Positions 28,440-36,448 are shown, counted from the first letter of the stretch. The stretch is DNA of 64,000 bases from JACVRW01 sp963808775 (GCA_963808775.1 CAWEGR010000005.1:1131454-1195453), one strand, 5' to 3'. Notes: generated by a model from the sequence alone, not told the origin. A program made the numbers and translations.

Positions 28440-28850
28440 CTAACCCGGTCTGTTCCTCGCCGCCCGGTACTCGCCCGCCAGCACCCCCGCGATCGCCGCG
28501 CGGGCGGGCTCGAAGGACCCCGGCCGGCCCTTGCACTCCTCGACGAGTCCGTAGTAGACGCTGCGGCCCGCGCGGTTCAGCGTGAGGGTGCGGACCAGCT
28601 GACGCAGCTCCGGCACCTGCGCGAGCGCGAACTCGGCGCGGATCACGAGCTTGGCGCTCTCCGGATGGAGCGTCTGGCGGCGCAGGTCGCGGCAGGTGAG
28701 CGCGAACGGGTCCTGCTCGACCTCACGCGCGTGCGAGGGCTCGGGCGTGCCGGCGATCCGGCCGGCGTCGTCGTCATCGTCGCCGCAGGCCCCCAGCGCG
28801 AGCGTGAGGCTCGCCAGCAGAAGAGCCGGGGACGCGCGCCGGGACGCCAT
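28440..28850 (-). CDS. Small lipoprotein, unknown
   Basis: A 136-residue protein with a type II signal peptide: ASRRASPALLLASLTLALGA then the lipobox Cys, followed by an acidic GDDDDDAG linker. The mature part (FALTCRDLRRQTLHPESAKL, ELRQLVRTLTLNRAGRSVYY, LVEECKGRPGSFEPA) is helical with two Cys. I do not recognise a domain. It is convergent with tRNA-Asn, which ends 10 bases away. Confidence 0.75.
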   Translation of the reverse strand: MASRRASPALLLASLTLALGACGDDDDDAGRIAGTPEPSHAREVEQDPFALTCRDLRRQTLHPESAKLVIRAEFALAQVPELRQLVRTLTLNRAGRSVYYGLVEECKGRPGSFEPARAAIAGVLAGEYRAARNRPG

Positions 28851-28865
28851 CGCCCGGCCATGTTG

Positions 28866-30068
28866 TCAAGTCGAGCCCGCTGCCGCGAGCCGCTCGACGG
28901 CGTCGGCGGCGTTCGACGGCCCGTCGTTTCGCCGGGCCCAGTCGCGCAGCTCGCGCGCCCGCTCAGCGTGACCGGGATCGGCCAGCAGGCGCCGCACCGC
29001 CAGGCGGATCCCGCGCCGCGTGTGGAACCGCCGGGGCAGCGATACGCCCACCCCGGACCAGCGCACGCGGGCGGCGTTCTCCGCCATGTCGCCGGCGTGC
29101 GGGCAGGCCACCACCGGCGCGCCGCCCGCGAGGGCGAGCGCCAGCGTGCCGTGCCCCACGTGGCAGACGACGGCGTCGCAGTGAGGCATGACGCGCGAGT
29201 AGGGCAGCCAGTCCACGAGCCGGGCGTTCGGCGGGGTGGGGAGCCGCTCCTCCGGGCCGCGCCGGTTGGTCGAGGCGAGCACGCGCACCGGCTCGTCCGC
29301 GAGCCCCTCGAGGGCCTCCCGCAGCAGGTTGCCGGCCGGGTCCTGCGAGGTGCTCGGCGCGATCAGCACGAGCGGCTCGTCGCCCGGCGGCGGCTCGAAC
29401 TCGCCTTCGGACGGCGGCTCCCACAGGAGCGGCCCGGTCACCACCGCGCCCGGCTGGGGAACCGCGCGCGGGTACTCGAGCTGCGGGAAGGTCGCGACGA
29501 GCGCGAGCCGGCGCGAGATGCCGCCGTGCACGTGCGCGAGCGGCGGGAGGCCCACGCGCGCGCGGGTCTCGTTGAGCTCGCGGCGGCCCTGCTCCTCGCC
29601 GCGCATCAGGAGCGGCCTCGTGAGCTCCCACATCCTGCGTCCCGCGCGCGTGCGCGGGAGCACGGCGCCCACGGCGTAGACCGGGAAGCCCGGCCCGCCC
29701 GTCGGCAGGAGGTGCGGGACGAGCGTCGCCCAGGGGCGCTCCTCGAGCTCCGCGGCGAGGCCGGCGGCGATCGTCAGGATGTCGGCGACCACCACCTCCG
29801 GGTCGACCTCGCGGATCAGCTCGCGGGTCACCGCCGAGGCTCGCACGGCGGCCTGGTAGGGCTTGAGCGGCCGCTCCATCGTCGGGAACACCTGGTACTC
29901 GGGCGCGGCAGCGAAGCGCATGCCCTCGGCCTCGACCTCCTCGCTCCAGCGGCGCCAGGTCTCGAGCGTCACGTCATGGCCGCGCCGGGCGAGCTCGCGC
30001 CCGAGCGCGATCGCGGGGAAGGCGTGCCCCGGATCGCCGAACGCGGCGATCAGGATGCGACGGGTCAG
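28866..30068 (-). CDS. GT1 family glycosyltransferase (UDP-glucuronosyl/MGT type)
   Basis: About 400 residues, GT-B fold. The N-terminus is ILIAAFGDPGHAFPAIALGR; the C-terminal donor-binding motif is CHVGHGTLALALAGGAPVVA followed by CPHAGDMAENAARV, as in macrolide and glycolipid glycosyltransferases. Acceptor unknown. The stop of the upstream F420-type gene is TGA, and the only codon giving the expected N-terminus at that point is CTG (30068-30066), which overlaps it as CTGA. That would be a rare start; an internal start is possible but would cut into the first strand. Confidence 0.85.
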   Translation of the reverse strand: MTRRILIAAFGDPGHAFPAIALGRELARRGHDVTLETWRRWSEEVEAEGMRFAAAPEYQVFPTMERPLKPYQAAVRASAVTRELIREVDPEVVVADILTIAAGLAAELEERPWATLVPHLLPTGGPGFPVYAVGAVLPRTRAGRRMWELTRPLLMRGEEQGRRELNETRARVGLPPLAHVHGGISRRLALVATFPQLEYPRAVPQPGAVVTGPLLWEPPSEGEFEPPPGDEPLVLIAPSTSQDPAGNLLREALEGLADEPVRVLASTNRRGPEERLPTPPNARLVDWLPYSRVMPHCDAVVCHVGHGTLALALAGGAPVVACPHAGDMAENAARVRWSGVGVSLPRRFHTRRGIRLAVRRLLADPGHAERARELRDWARRNDGPSNAADAVERLAAAGST

Positions 30069-31102
30069 ACCAGCTCCGCGAGCTCGCGGATCATGCGGAC
30101 GCGCTCCGCCGTGTCCCAGGACACGGGCGAGACGATCAGGGTCCCGACCCCGGCGTCGCGGTAGACCTCGAGCCGCTCCCGGACCCTCTCGCGCGGCCCG
30201 ACGAGAGCGACCGTGTCGATCAGCTCCGCGGGTATCGCCGCGGCGGCCTCGTCCTTCTTGCCCGACAGGTAGAGGTCCTGGATCTCGCGGGCGGCGTCCT
30301 CGAACCCGTAGCGCTGGACGAGCAGGTTGTAGAAGTTCTTCTCCCGCGAGCCCATCCCGCCCACGTAGAGGGCGATGAACGGGCGCATCAGGTCGCGCGC
30401 GCGGTCGAGGTCGTCGTCGATCGCGACGTTCACGCCGGGGGCGATGTCGAAGCTCTCGGCGTCGAGCGTGCGGCCCGCTCGCGCCGCGCCCTCGCGCAGC
30501 AGCTCGAGCGAGTCCTCCACGTGCTCGGGCGAGAAGAAGATCGGCAGCCAGCCGTCGGCGATCTCGCCGGTGAGCTGCATGTTCTTCGGCCCGATCGACG
30601 CGAGGTAGATCGGGATGCGCTCCTGCACCGGGCCGATCATCAGCTTGAGCGCCTTGCCGGGACCGTCGGGCAGCGGCAGCCGGTACTGCTCCCCCTCGTA
30701 GACGAGGCGCTCGCGCGTGAGCGCCTTGCGGACGATCTCCACGTACTCGCGTGTGCGCGCGAGCTGCTTGGCGAAGCGCTGGCCGTGCCAACCCTCCGCG
30801 ACCTGAGGCCCGGACGAGCCGATGCCGAGGATCATGCGCCCGCCCGAGAGCTGGTCGAGCGTCGCGGCCGTCATCGCCGTCATCGCGGGTGAGCGGGCCG
30901 GCATCTGGAAGATCGCGGCGCCGATCCGGACGCGGGAGGTCTGCGCGGCGAGCCAGGCGAGCACGGTGGCGGCGTCCGAGCCATACGCCTCGGCGGCCCA
31001 GACGGAGTCATAGCCGGCGCCCTCGGCGGCCTGGACCAGCTCGAGCTGGGCCTCGGAGGTGAGCCCGAGGCCCCAATAGCCCACGTTCAGGCCGAGCCGC
31101 AC
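30065..31102 (-). CDS. LLM class (probably F420-dependent) oxidoreductase
   Basis: A 345-residue luciferase-like TIM-barrel protein. It opens MRLGLNVGYWGLGLTSEAQL and has GAGYDSVWAAEAYGSDAATV, VRIGAAIFQMPARSPAMTAM, TLDQLSGGRMILGIGSSGPQ and the distal YLASIGPKNMQLTGEIADGW. The GYWG start and the GSSGPQ segment are typical of coenzyme F420-dependent members of actinobacteria rather than flavin-dependent ones. Substrate unknown. The stop overlaps the glycosyltransferase, suggesting a joint lipid or secondary-metabolite role. Confidence 0.9.
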   Translation of the reverse strand: MRLGLNVGYWGLGLTSEAQLELVQAAEGAGYDSVWAAEAYGSDAATVLAWLAAQTSRVRIGAAIFQMPARSPAMTAMTAATLDQLSGGRMILGIGSSGPQVAEGWHGQRFAKQLARTREYVEIVRKALTRERLVYEGEQYRLPLPDGPGKALKLMIGPVQERIPIYLASIGPKNMQLTGEIADGWLPIFFSPEHVEDSLELLREGAARAGRTLDAESFDIAPGVNVAIDDDLDRARDLMRPFIALYVGGMGSREKNFYNLLVQRYGFEDAAREIQDLYLSGKKDEAAAAIPAELIDTVALVGPRERVRERLEVYRDAGVGTLIVSPVSWDTAERVRMIRELAELV

Positions 31103-31160
31103 GTGCAGATCTCCATTCGCCGCTTGCGAGTCCTCACAGCGCGGCGGATCCTACGCATAG

Positions 31161-31667
31161 GTGAGAAGACGCCGCCCGGCACGGGATCTCCGCCATGCGA
31201 TCGACAGCCTGCCGCTGCGCACGCGGCGGGCGATGCTCGCCGGGGTGGAGGCGAACACGATCATCGTCGGCGCCTATACGGACGGCCACGGCGGGATCTG
31301 CCCGATGCTGGCCGCGCACCGCAGCGGCGGCCGCACGAGCATGGCGAGCTTCGCGAGGGCCTGGGACCGCTACACGGGCGCGCGCGGGAAGCCGCGGCGG
31401 GCGAGCGGGCGCGAGCTCGGCACCCTGCGCGCGATGCTCGAGGCGAGCATCATGCTCGAGGAGGTGCCGGAGCTGCCGCGGATGCGCCGCCCGACCGGCG
31501 AGCGCCACCGGGCGCGCGAGCTGCGCTTCCAGCCGGGCTGGGCGTGGCTGCGCCCGTTCAGGCGGCTCGACGAGTACGAGCGCGCCGTGAGCGAACTGGC
31601 CGCGGCGTCAGACCTCGACGTCGCCCGGCCGCAGGAACTGGATCTCAGGGATGAGACAGTTCGGTGA
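31161..31667 (+). CDS. Conserved-looking hypothetical protein
   Basis: A 168-residue protein with GTG start. The best conserved-looking segment is RAMLAGVEANTIIVGAYTDG, then GGICPMLAAHRSGGRTSMAS and FARAWDRYTGARGKPRRASG. I believe similar proteins occur in related actinobacteria without known function. There is no signal peptide, membrane segment or metal motif. The last 60 bases overlap the end of the convergent SDR gene, so the true C-terminus may be shorter. Confidence 0.6.
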   Translation: MRRRRPARDLRHAIDSLPLRTRRAMLAGVEANTIIVGAYTDGHGGICPMLAAHRSGGRTSMASFARAWDRYTGARGKPRRASGRELGTLRAMLEASIMLEEVPELPRMRRPTGERHRARELRFQPGWAWLRPFRRLDEYERAVSELAAASDLDVARPQELDLRDETVR

Positions 31668-32330
31668 GGTCCTGAGCAGGTAGCGCACGGCCTCGGCGAT
31701 GTCCTCTGGCTGGATCATGTCGTCCTTCGGGACCTGACCCTCGATCCAGTCGGTCATCGGCGTCGCGACGAAGCCGGGGCAGAGGGCGGTCACCTGGATG
31801 CCCTCGCCGTTCAGCTCCTTGTGGAGCGCCTGCGAGAGCCCGACGACGCCGAACTTCGTCGCCGAGTACGCGGCCAGGAAGCCCTGTCCGAACTTGCCGG
31901 CGATCGACGCGGTGTTGACCATCAGCGCCTTGCGGTGCTCGGCGCCCGCCTCCTTCAGCATCGGAATGCTCTCGCGCGCGACGAGGTAGACGGCGCGCAG
32001 GTTGACGTCGAGCTGGAGGTCGAGCTTCTTCGTCTCGGTGTCCGCCACGGCGGACCCGATGCCGATCCCGGCGTTGTTGACGAGGACGTCGAGGCGCCCA
32101 TAGCGGTCGCGGTGCTCCGCGACGACCCGCTTGATCTCCTCCTCGTCCGTCATGTTCGCGGCGACCGAATGCGCATCGATGCCCGCAGCGCGCAGGGTGT
32201 CCGCGGCGGCCTCGAGCTTCTCGGCGCGACGGGCCGAGATCGTGACCCCGTAACCGTCCTCGCCGAGTGCGCGGGCGATCGCGAGGCCGATGCCGCTTGA
32301 TCCACCGGTGATGAGGGCTGCGCGATTCAT
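31608..32330 (-). CDS. Short-chain dehydrogenase/reductase
   Basis: A 240-residue classical SDR: NAD(P)-binding TGGSSGIGLAIARALGED, VLVNNAGIGIGSAVAD, active-site Ser in VNTASIAGKFGQGF, and YSATKFGVVGLSQALHKEL (YxxxK). SARRAEK after beta-2 (Arg-rich) favours NADPH. Substrate unknown. It is divergent from the thioredoxin-like lipoprotein. Confidence 0.92.
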   Translation of the reverse strand: MNRAALITGGSSGIGLAIARALGEDGYGVTISARRAEKLEAAADTLRAAGIDAHSVAANMTDEEEIKRVVAEHRDRYGRLDVLVNNAGIGIGSAVADTETKKLDLQLDVNLRAVYLVARESIPMLKEAGAEHRKALMVNTASIAGKFGQGFLAAYSATKFGVVGLSQALHKELNGEGIQVTALCPGFVATPMTDWIEGQVPKDDMIQPEDIAEAVRYLLRTSPNCLIPEIQFLRPGDVEV

Positions 32331-32364
32331 GGGGCGGGCAGCCTACTCACTAGCCTTCGCCGCC

Positions 32365-33354
32365 GTGAGGAGCCGACGCCCCCTGATGGCCGCCGCGCTG
32401 GCCGCATGCGCTCTCATCGCCGCCTGCGGCGGCGATGACGACGACGCCGCGGAGCAGGCGCCGCCGCCCGCCGCGAAGGCCGAGGACTTCCCGAAGGCGA
32501 ACGGCAAGACCCTCGCCGAGCTGCGCGCATCGCTCCCTCCAGGCGGACCCGTGCTCGCGCCGTCGGTCTCGCAGCTCACCACGGGCGACAACCGGCTCGG
32601 CTTCGGGCTCTTCAGCCGCTCGCGCGAGCAGATCCAGGATGCGCCGGTGGCCGTGTACGTGGCGCCGGCGGGTGGGGGAGAGGCGCGCGGCCCGTTCCCG
32701 GCGCGCTGGGAGTCGCTCGAGGTCAGCCCCGAGTACCAGAGCAGGCAGACCGCCACGGATCCGCTGGCGGCGAAGTCGCTCTACGTCTCCGACCTCCCGT
32801 TCGACCAGCCCGGGCGCTACGAGCTGCTCGGGATCGCCCAGCTCGACGACCGCCTCGTGGCGGCGACCTCCGCGATCGGGGCGATGCCGGTGGTCGAGAA
32901 GTCGAAGGACTCGATCCCGAACGCCGGTGACCGCGCCCCGGACATCCACACGGAGACGGAGGCCGACGTGGGCGGCGACCTCGCCTCGATCGACACCCGC
33001 ATCCCGCCCTCCTCGATGCACAACGCCGACTTCGCCGACGTGGTCGGGAAGAAGCCCGTGGTGCTCCTGTTCGCGACGCCCGCCCTCTGCCAGAGCCGTG
33101 TCTGCGGCCCGGTCGTCGACATCGCGGAGGAGCTGAAGGCCGAGCTCGGCGACGACGACGTCGAGTTCATCCACCAGGAGGTCTTCAAGGACAACGAGAT
33201 CGCGAAGGGGCTGCGCCCGCAGCTCGACGCGTTCAACCTCAGGACGGAACCCTGGGTCTTCACGTTCGACGGCGACGGACGCGTGGCCGCGCGCCTCGAG
33301 GGGGCCTACTCGGCGAAGGAGCTGCGCGAGGCGATCGACGCCGCGCGCGGGTAG
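32365..33354 (+). CDS. Lipoprotein with a C-terminal thioredoxin-like domain
   Basis: 329 residues from GTG at 32365. The lipobox signal peptide is SRRPLMAAALAACALIAAC, with GGDDDDAAEQ after the Cys. The N-terminal half is beta-rich (LGFGLFSRSREQIQDAPVAV, SLYVSDLPFDQPGRYELLGI). From about residue 200 comes a thioredoxin-like fold: RAPDIHTETEAD, KPVVLLFATPALCQSRVCGP with a CxxxxC pair rather than CxxC, FIHQEVFKDNEIAKGLRPQL and TEPWVFTFDGDGRVAARLEG. It probably acts outside the membrane in thiol or copper handling (SCO-like spacing), but this is inference. Confidence 0.8.
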   Translation: MRSRRPLMAAALAACALIAACGGDDDDAAEQAPPPAAKAEDFPKANGKTLAELRASLPPGGPVLAPSVSQLTTGDNRLGFGLFSRSREQIQDAPVAVYVAPAGGGEARGPFPARWESLEVSPEYQSRQTATDPLAAKSLYVSDLPFDQPGRYELLGIAQLDDRLVAATSAIGAMPVVEKSKDSIPNAGDRAPDIHTETEADVGGDLASIDTRIPPSSMHNADFADVVGKKPVVLLFATPALCQSRVCGPVVDIAEELKAELGDDDVEFIHQEVFKDNEIAKGLRPQLDAFNLRTEPWVFTFDGDGRVAARLEGAYSAKELREAIDAARG

Positions 33355-33358
33355 TGGC

Positions 33359-34294
33359 TCAGCGCCGCCGCTTTGAGCGCAGGGCGTGGCGGCGGCTGAA
33401 CGTCTTCGAGTCGCCGGTCGCCGTCGCGCGCGCGCGGACGTAGACGCGCAGGACGGGGCGGCGCGTGCGCCGCATCTTCCGGATGATCACCCGCCGCTGC
33501 TTCCTCGTCACCTTGAGCTTGATCCGGACGCGCTTCCTCGCCGCGACGGTGACCGTCCGCTTGCGGGTGCGCGGCGCGCGCTTCGCCCTGCGGTTCGGCT
33601 TCGGCAGCTTCGCCCAGGCCGTGAGGCGGCAGGCGCGGTCGCAGCGGGCGACGATGTCGATGCGGCGCCGGCGCACGAGCCGCCGCTTCGTGACGACGCG
33701 GTACGAGACGCGCGGAGCGCCGGACGGGCCGCCCGACGGGCCGGTCGGCTCCGGCGCCGTGGCCTGCCACGTGTAGGTGACGGTCACGCCCGAGCCGATG
33801 TACGCGTTGTCGCCCGTCCTGAAGTTCGTCGGCACGCCGTGATCGGGAAGCGTGGCGGTGAAGCGGTAGGCCCTCGACTGACCGGCGCCGATCGCCCCCA
33901 GCTGGCGGCCGTCGAGCTCGCCGAGGCGGCCGCTGAACATCGTGATCGCGGCGTTCGGATTCGTCACGTCCTGGACCGCGAGCTCGAGCACCTGTGAGAG
34001 CAGGCCGCCGTTCACGCCCGGGCGGTCGCGGATGTCGACCTGGGCGATGGCGAGCTCGCCGCCGAGCGAGCCCGTGTTGGTGAGCCGCACCGTGCCGGTG
34101 ATCGAGCCACCGGGAGCGAGCCCCTGGGCGCGGAAGATCGCCTGCCCGTTGCGCGAGTTCGAGACGACGAAGTCCCCGCTCGCCTGCGACACCTCGGCCG
34201 CCGGTGCCGCCGGCAGCGAGCCCTGCGAGCAGCCCGAGATCGCCACGACGACAGCGGCGACCAGCGTCAGGTTGCAAACGGCACGGAAACCCAT
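33359..34294 (-). CDS. TasA/camelysin-like lipoprotein with a very basic tail
   Basis: 311 residues. The signal peptide NLTLVAAVVVAISGC ends in a lipobox. Residues about 30-200 (FVVSNSRNGQAIFRAQGLAP, GSITGTVRLTNTGSLGGELA, DNAYIGSGVTVTYTWQA) have the beta-sandwich pattern of TasA/CotN-type surface proteins. The last 110 residues are extraordinarily Arg/Lys-rich (KRRLVRRRRIDIV, KRAPRTRKRTVTVAARKRV, RHALRSKRRR) and still strand-like. The tail could bind wall polymers or nucleic acid. It is convergent with the thioredoxin-like lipoprotein, four bases apart. Confidence 0.65.
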   Translation of the reverse strand: MGFRAVCNLTLVAAVVVAISGCSQGSLPAAPAAEVSQASGDFVVSNSRNGQAIFRAQGLAPGGSITGTVRLTNTGSLGGELAIAQVDIRDRPGVNGGLLSQVLELAVQDVTNPNAAITMFSGRLGELDGRQLGAIGAGQSRAYRFTATLPDHGVPTNFRTGDNAYIGSGVTVTYTWQATAPEPTGPSGGPSGAPRVSYRVVTKRRLVRRRRIDIVARCDRACRLTAWAKLPKPNRRAKRAPRTRKRTVTVAARKRVRIKLKVTRKQRRVIIRKMRRTRRPVLRVYVRARATATGDSKTFSRRHALRSKRRR

Positions 34295-34370
34295 CGGCGA
34301 CTTCGGGCAGGGGAACGCCCGTAGTCACCTATCGGCCGGGGGCGGCGCGAGCTTCAGCCCCGGTCGGCGA

Positions 34371-34419
34371 CGAGGTCATGCACTTCCGGCCACCTGTGAC
34401 CGGTTTCTGCATGACCTCG
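34371..34419. repeat. Large palindrome, 12-base perfect arms
   Basis: CGAGGTCATGCA (34371-34382) and TGCATGACCTCG (34408-34419) are perfect inverted arms around 25 bases. The enclosed bases contain a weaker inner pairing, CCGG-CAC against GTG-CCGG. It is not beside a T-tract and lies 77 bases upstream of the start of the minus-strand TasA-like gene. It could be a REP-like element, a terminator or a mobile-element end. Confidence 0.75.
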
Positions 34420-34439
34420 AGCCCGCGGGACACGTCGGT

Positions 34440-34468
34440 TCCGCTTAGATAGGCGACCGCGGGCCGGT
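34440..34468. repeat. Direct repeat copy A (tRNA-flank duplicate)
   Basis: 29 bases, identical at 27 positions to 35122-35150. The copy reads TCCGCTTAGATAGGCG then ACCGCGGGCCGGT. Copy B covers the 21 bases before and the first 8 bases of the CAT tRNA, so A looks like a duplicated tRNA 5' edge. Beyond the repeat the similarity ends and no cloverleaf forms. Confidence 0.75.
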
Positions 34469-34716
34469 GGTACGGGCGTCAGGGCTGGTGGTGCAGCGGG
34501 ATGACGAGACGGGGACTACCGCGGCATCGCGTTCCAGGCGCGTTGGCGACGCAGCGTTCCTCGACGGGGCGGTCCGCCAGCATCCGGCTTTCACAGCGGC
34601 GGCACGTCCCCCAATCAATATGACCTAACCGCTTTTAGCGAGGGGCCGCACCGCCGCTTCAGACGGTGTGCCCGGGCACGCAGGGACGTTAACCCGCTGC
34701 CGTAGCATTGTCTTTG

Positions 34717-35055
34717 ATGAGCGAAGTCGGCGGGAGGCTCGCGACGGCGATCGTCCGGCGGTATCGCGACCGATTCGGGCGAGGGCCGACGGAGGCGAAG
34801 GCGTACGTCAGGGACGACCATGCTTTGGTGATCCTCGGAAGCCCCCAGACCGACGTGGAGCGGTCGCTCGTCGCCGCTGGAGAGCGGGACGCGGTGGAGC
34901 TTCTGCGCCGCAGGGTACGCCAGTTCGCCACCGACGAGTTCTCGCAGGTCGCCGAGGAGATCGTGGGCAGAAAGGTGGCCGTCATGCTCGGCGATCACAA
35001 CGCCGAGGCGAACGTCACCGCGCTGGTCTTCATATTTGAGCGCGACCAGGAGTAG
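34717..35055 (+). CDS. DUF2294 family protein
   Basis: A 112-residue protein of the DUF2294 type: SEVGGRLATAIVRRYRDRFG, GRGPTEAKAYVRDDHALVIL, QFATDEFSQVAEEIVGRKVA and NAEANVTALVFIFERD. The family is widespread in bacteria but has no settled function. The ATG at 34717 is preferred over TTG codons just upstream. It lies between the two copies of the 29-base direct repeat, so it may have arrived with that segment. Confidence 0.8.
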   Translation: MSEVGGRLATAIVRRYRDRFGRGPTEAKAYVRDDHALVILGSPQTDVERSLVAAGERDAVELLRRRVRQFATDEFSQVAEEIVGRKVAVMLGDHNAEANVTALVFIFERDQE

Positions 35056-35121
35056 CGCGCGGCCTCGTGTTGCCCCATCAGTTGCCCATCGCCTTCGAGC
35101 GTGTCCGCGGGAGCCGCCGTG

Positions 35122-35150
35122 TCCGCTTAGATAAGCGACCGGGGGCCGGT
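35122..35150. repeat. Direct repeat copy B, overlapping the tRNA 5' end
   Basis: Partner of 34440-34468 (27 of 29 bases identical). Within it, CGCTT-AGAT-AAGCG is a perfect small hairpin in this copy only, and TAGATA may be the tRNA promoter -10 element. Confidence 0.7.
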
Positions 35151-35215
35151 AGCTCAGCGGTCAGAGCAGTGGACTCATAATCCATCGGTCGGAGGTTCGA
35201 TTCCTCCCCGGCCCA
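35143..35215 (+). tRNA. tRNA with CAT anticodon (Met or Ile2)
   Basis: The 73-base cloverleaf has acceptor GGGCCGG with CCGGCCC, D-arm GCTC...GAGC, anticodon arm GTGGA-CTCATAA-TCCAT and T-arm GGAGG-TTCGATT-CCTCC. The discriminator is A and no CCA is encoded. The anticodon CAT could be elongator Met or, after lysidine modification, Ile; the two cannot be told apart with certainty here. It is not an initiator, lacking the three G-C pairs in the anticodon stem. Confidence 0.93.
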
Positions 35216-35234
35216 TTCCCCGCCTGCTCAGGAC

Positions 35235-35252
35235 CCGGACGGACTCGTCCGG
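35235..35252. terminator. Hairpin terminator after tRNA-CAT
   Basis: CCGGACG-GACT-CGTCCGG has perfect 7-base arms and a tetraloop, 19 bases after the tRNA. It has no T-tract. The rest of 35253-35463 shows nothing else. Confidence 0.65.
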
Positions 35253-35463
35253 ACACCCACCCCGGTTTCGCCTGCCTAGCCAGTCAGCGGCTCATCCTTG
35301 CCGTGGCGGGCTGCGGGGAGCGGCTCGGCCGCTATCCCCGCGCCCACCCTTAGCCCGCAGCCGATCTTCGCCGGGACTTCCTCCGTATCCGCACGCTGAT
35401 GGTGAGCAGGAGTTACATAAGGGTCAGAGTGGCGCGGGCCGGGGCCGCTGGTAAACGGCGCGC

Positions 35464-35868
35464 CTACTCCCGCAGCCCGGCGGCTTCGAGAGCGTCGGCG
35501 AGGCTGTTGAAGTTCTCCCAGCGGACAACGAGGCCGTCCCGGAATGTCCACACCTGGCCTGTCCGCTTCTCTACTTCCACCCCGCTGCCCTTCCCCAGGC
35601 CCCGCTCGTGGAGGCCGACCACGACCTGGCCCTGACCGGCGTCGATGATCCGCTCGGGGTGCAAGTGCCAGGTCTCCCACGTCCCGGCCCACCGGCGGAA
35701 GAACTCGCGCACGCCCGCATGGCCGACGTAGCGTCCACCCTCGAGGTCATCGGTGGAGATGGTCATCTCCACGTCGGAATCGAGCAGCTCGTACAGTGCC
35801 TCTGGGTTCCCGCCGTCGCCGACCAGATCGAAGAGCCGCCGCAGTGCCTCCACGTTCTCCTGGGACAT
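35464..35868 (-). CDS. SnoaL-like (NTF2 fold) protein
   Basis: A 134-residue NTF2-like protein: SQENVEALRRLFDLVGDGGN, YELLDSDVEMTISTDDLEGG, YVGHAGVREFFRRWAGTWET and WTFRDGLVVRWENFNSLADA. Such alpha+beta barrels include ketosteroid isomerase-like and polyketide cyclases, but most genomic members have unknown substrates. It stands alone, with no linked enzyme. Confidence 0.85.
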   Translation of the reverse strand: MSQENVEALRRLFDLVGDGGNPEALYELLDSDVEMTISTDDLEGGRYVGHAGVREFFRRWAGTWETWHLHPERIIDAGQGQVVVGLHERGLGKGSGVEVEKRTGQVWTFRDGLVVRWENFNSLADALEAAGLRE

Positions 35869-35899
35869 CGCCCGCCCAGTATCCCGCCGCTGACTCCGC

Positions 35900-35936
35900 C
35901 AGGGCTTGTCACGGCTAAGCAGCAGCTACAGCCCTG
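35900..35936. terminator. Weak hairpin between two minus-strand genes
   Basis: CAGGGCT (35900-35906) and AGCCCTG (35930-35936) are perfect 7-base arms around 23 bases. It sits between the end of the hypothetical gene at 35959 and the SnoaL-like gene start at 35868. Confidence 0.35.
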
Positions 35937-35958
35937 CCCGGCCGGCTGACGACCCTAC

Positions 35959-36249
35959 TCAAGGAAGGGCCTGATTCGAAGGGGTCACGTCGCGCGGTTC
36001 CTGTCGGTCGTTGTATTTCGGCCAAGGACAGCGCCCTCTCCGACAGGAGCCGTAGTCACGCGGCGTCATCAGCGCTTTCCAGTCGTCTCCATCCCTCGCA
36101 ACGTCAACCGAGACGGGAATGCTCTCCGTTTTCGCGTGGCCCTGCCGGGTCACGCGAACGCTTTCCGCTCCGTCAACAACCACGATGTCCCCGATCGGGA
36201 TAGCTGCTCTCAGGCGCGTGGTGGTCGGTACTGGATCCTCGAGCCTCAT
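35959..36249 (-). CDS. Small hypothetical protein, doubtful
   Basis: A 96-residue frame. The middle reads like a beta-rich protein (RLRAAIPIGDIVVVDGAESV, RVTRQGHAKTESIPVSVDVA), and the end is Arg/Pro-rich. The third codon positions are clearly less GC-rich than in neighbours, suggesting a transferred or non-coding stretch. No family is recognised. Confidence 0.35.
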   Translation of the reverse strand: MRLEDPVPTTTRLRAAIPIGDIVVVDGAESVRVTRQGHAKTESIPVSVDVARDGDDWKALMTPRDYGSCRRGRCPWPKYNDRQEPRDVTPSNQALP

Positions 36250-36448
36250 CGACAGCAATGCGCTGGGCGGCGCGGCCTGCTCTTGGCACGCGACTTATCT
36301 ACTCCGAGGCACCGCGGCTTGGTCAACCGGGTGTCGCACGTCCCACATGTCCGGAGCGCAACAAAGCCTTGCGAAGCTCCAGCCATGGCCGCTGCGCCGG
36401 TCCCCTCGAGACGGTCGGAGCAGTACCGGGCAGCCAGATAGCCCCCGG

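Larger units (their letters stand above)
34295..34716. other. Gene-free stretch with palindrome and repeat
   Basis: There is no convincing coding frame. It holds the large palindrome at 34371-34419 and the first copy of the 29-base direct repeat (34440-34468). The base composition is less GC-rich toward 34600-34720, where the promoter of the DUF2294 gene must lie. Confidence 0.6.

Noticed and set aside
34440..34510. A degenerate tRNA at direct repeat copy A
   Set aside because: Only the first 8 tRNA bases match; no anticodon or T-arm can be folded after that.
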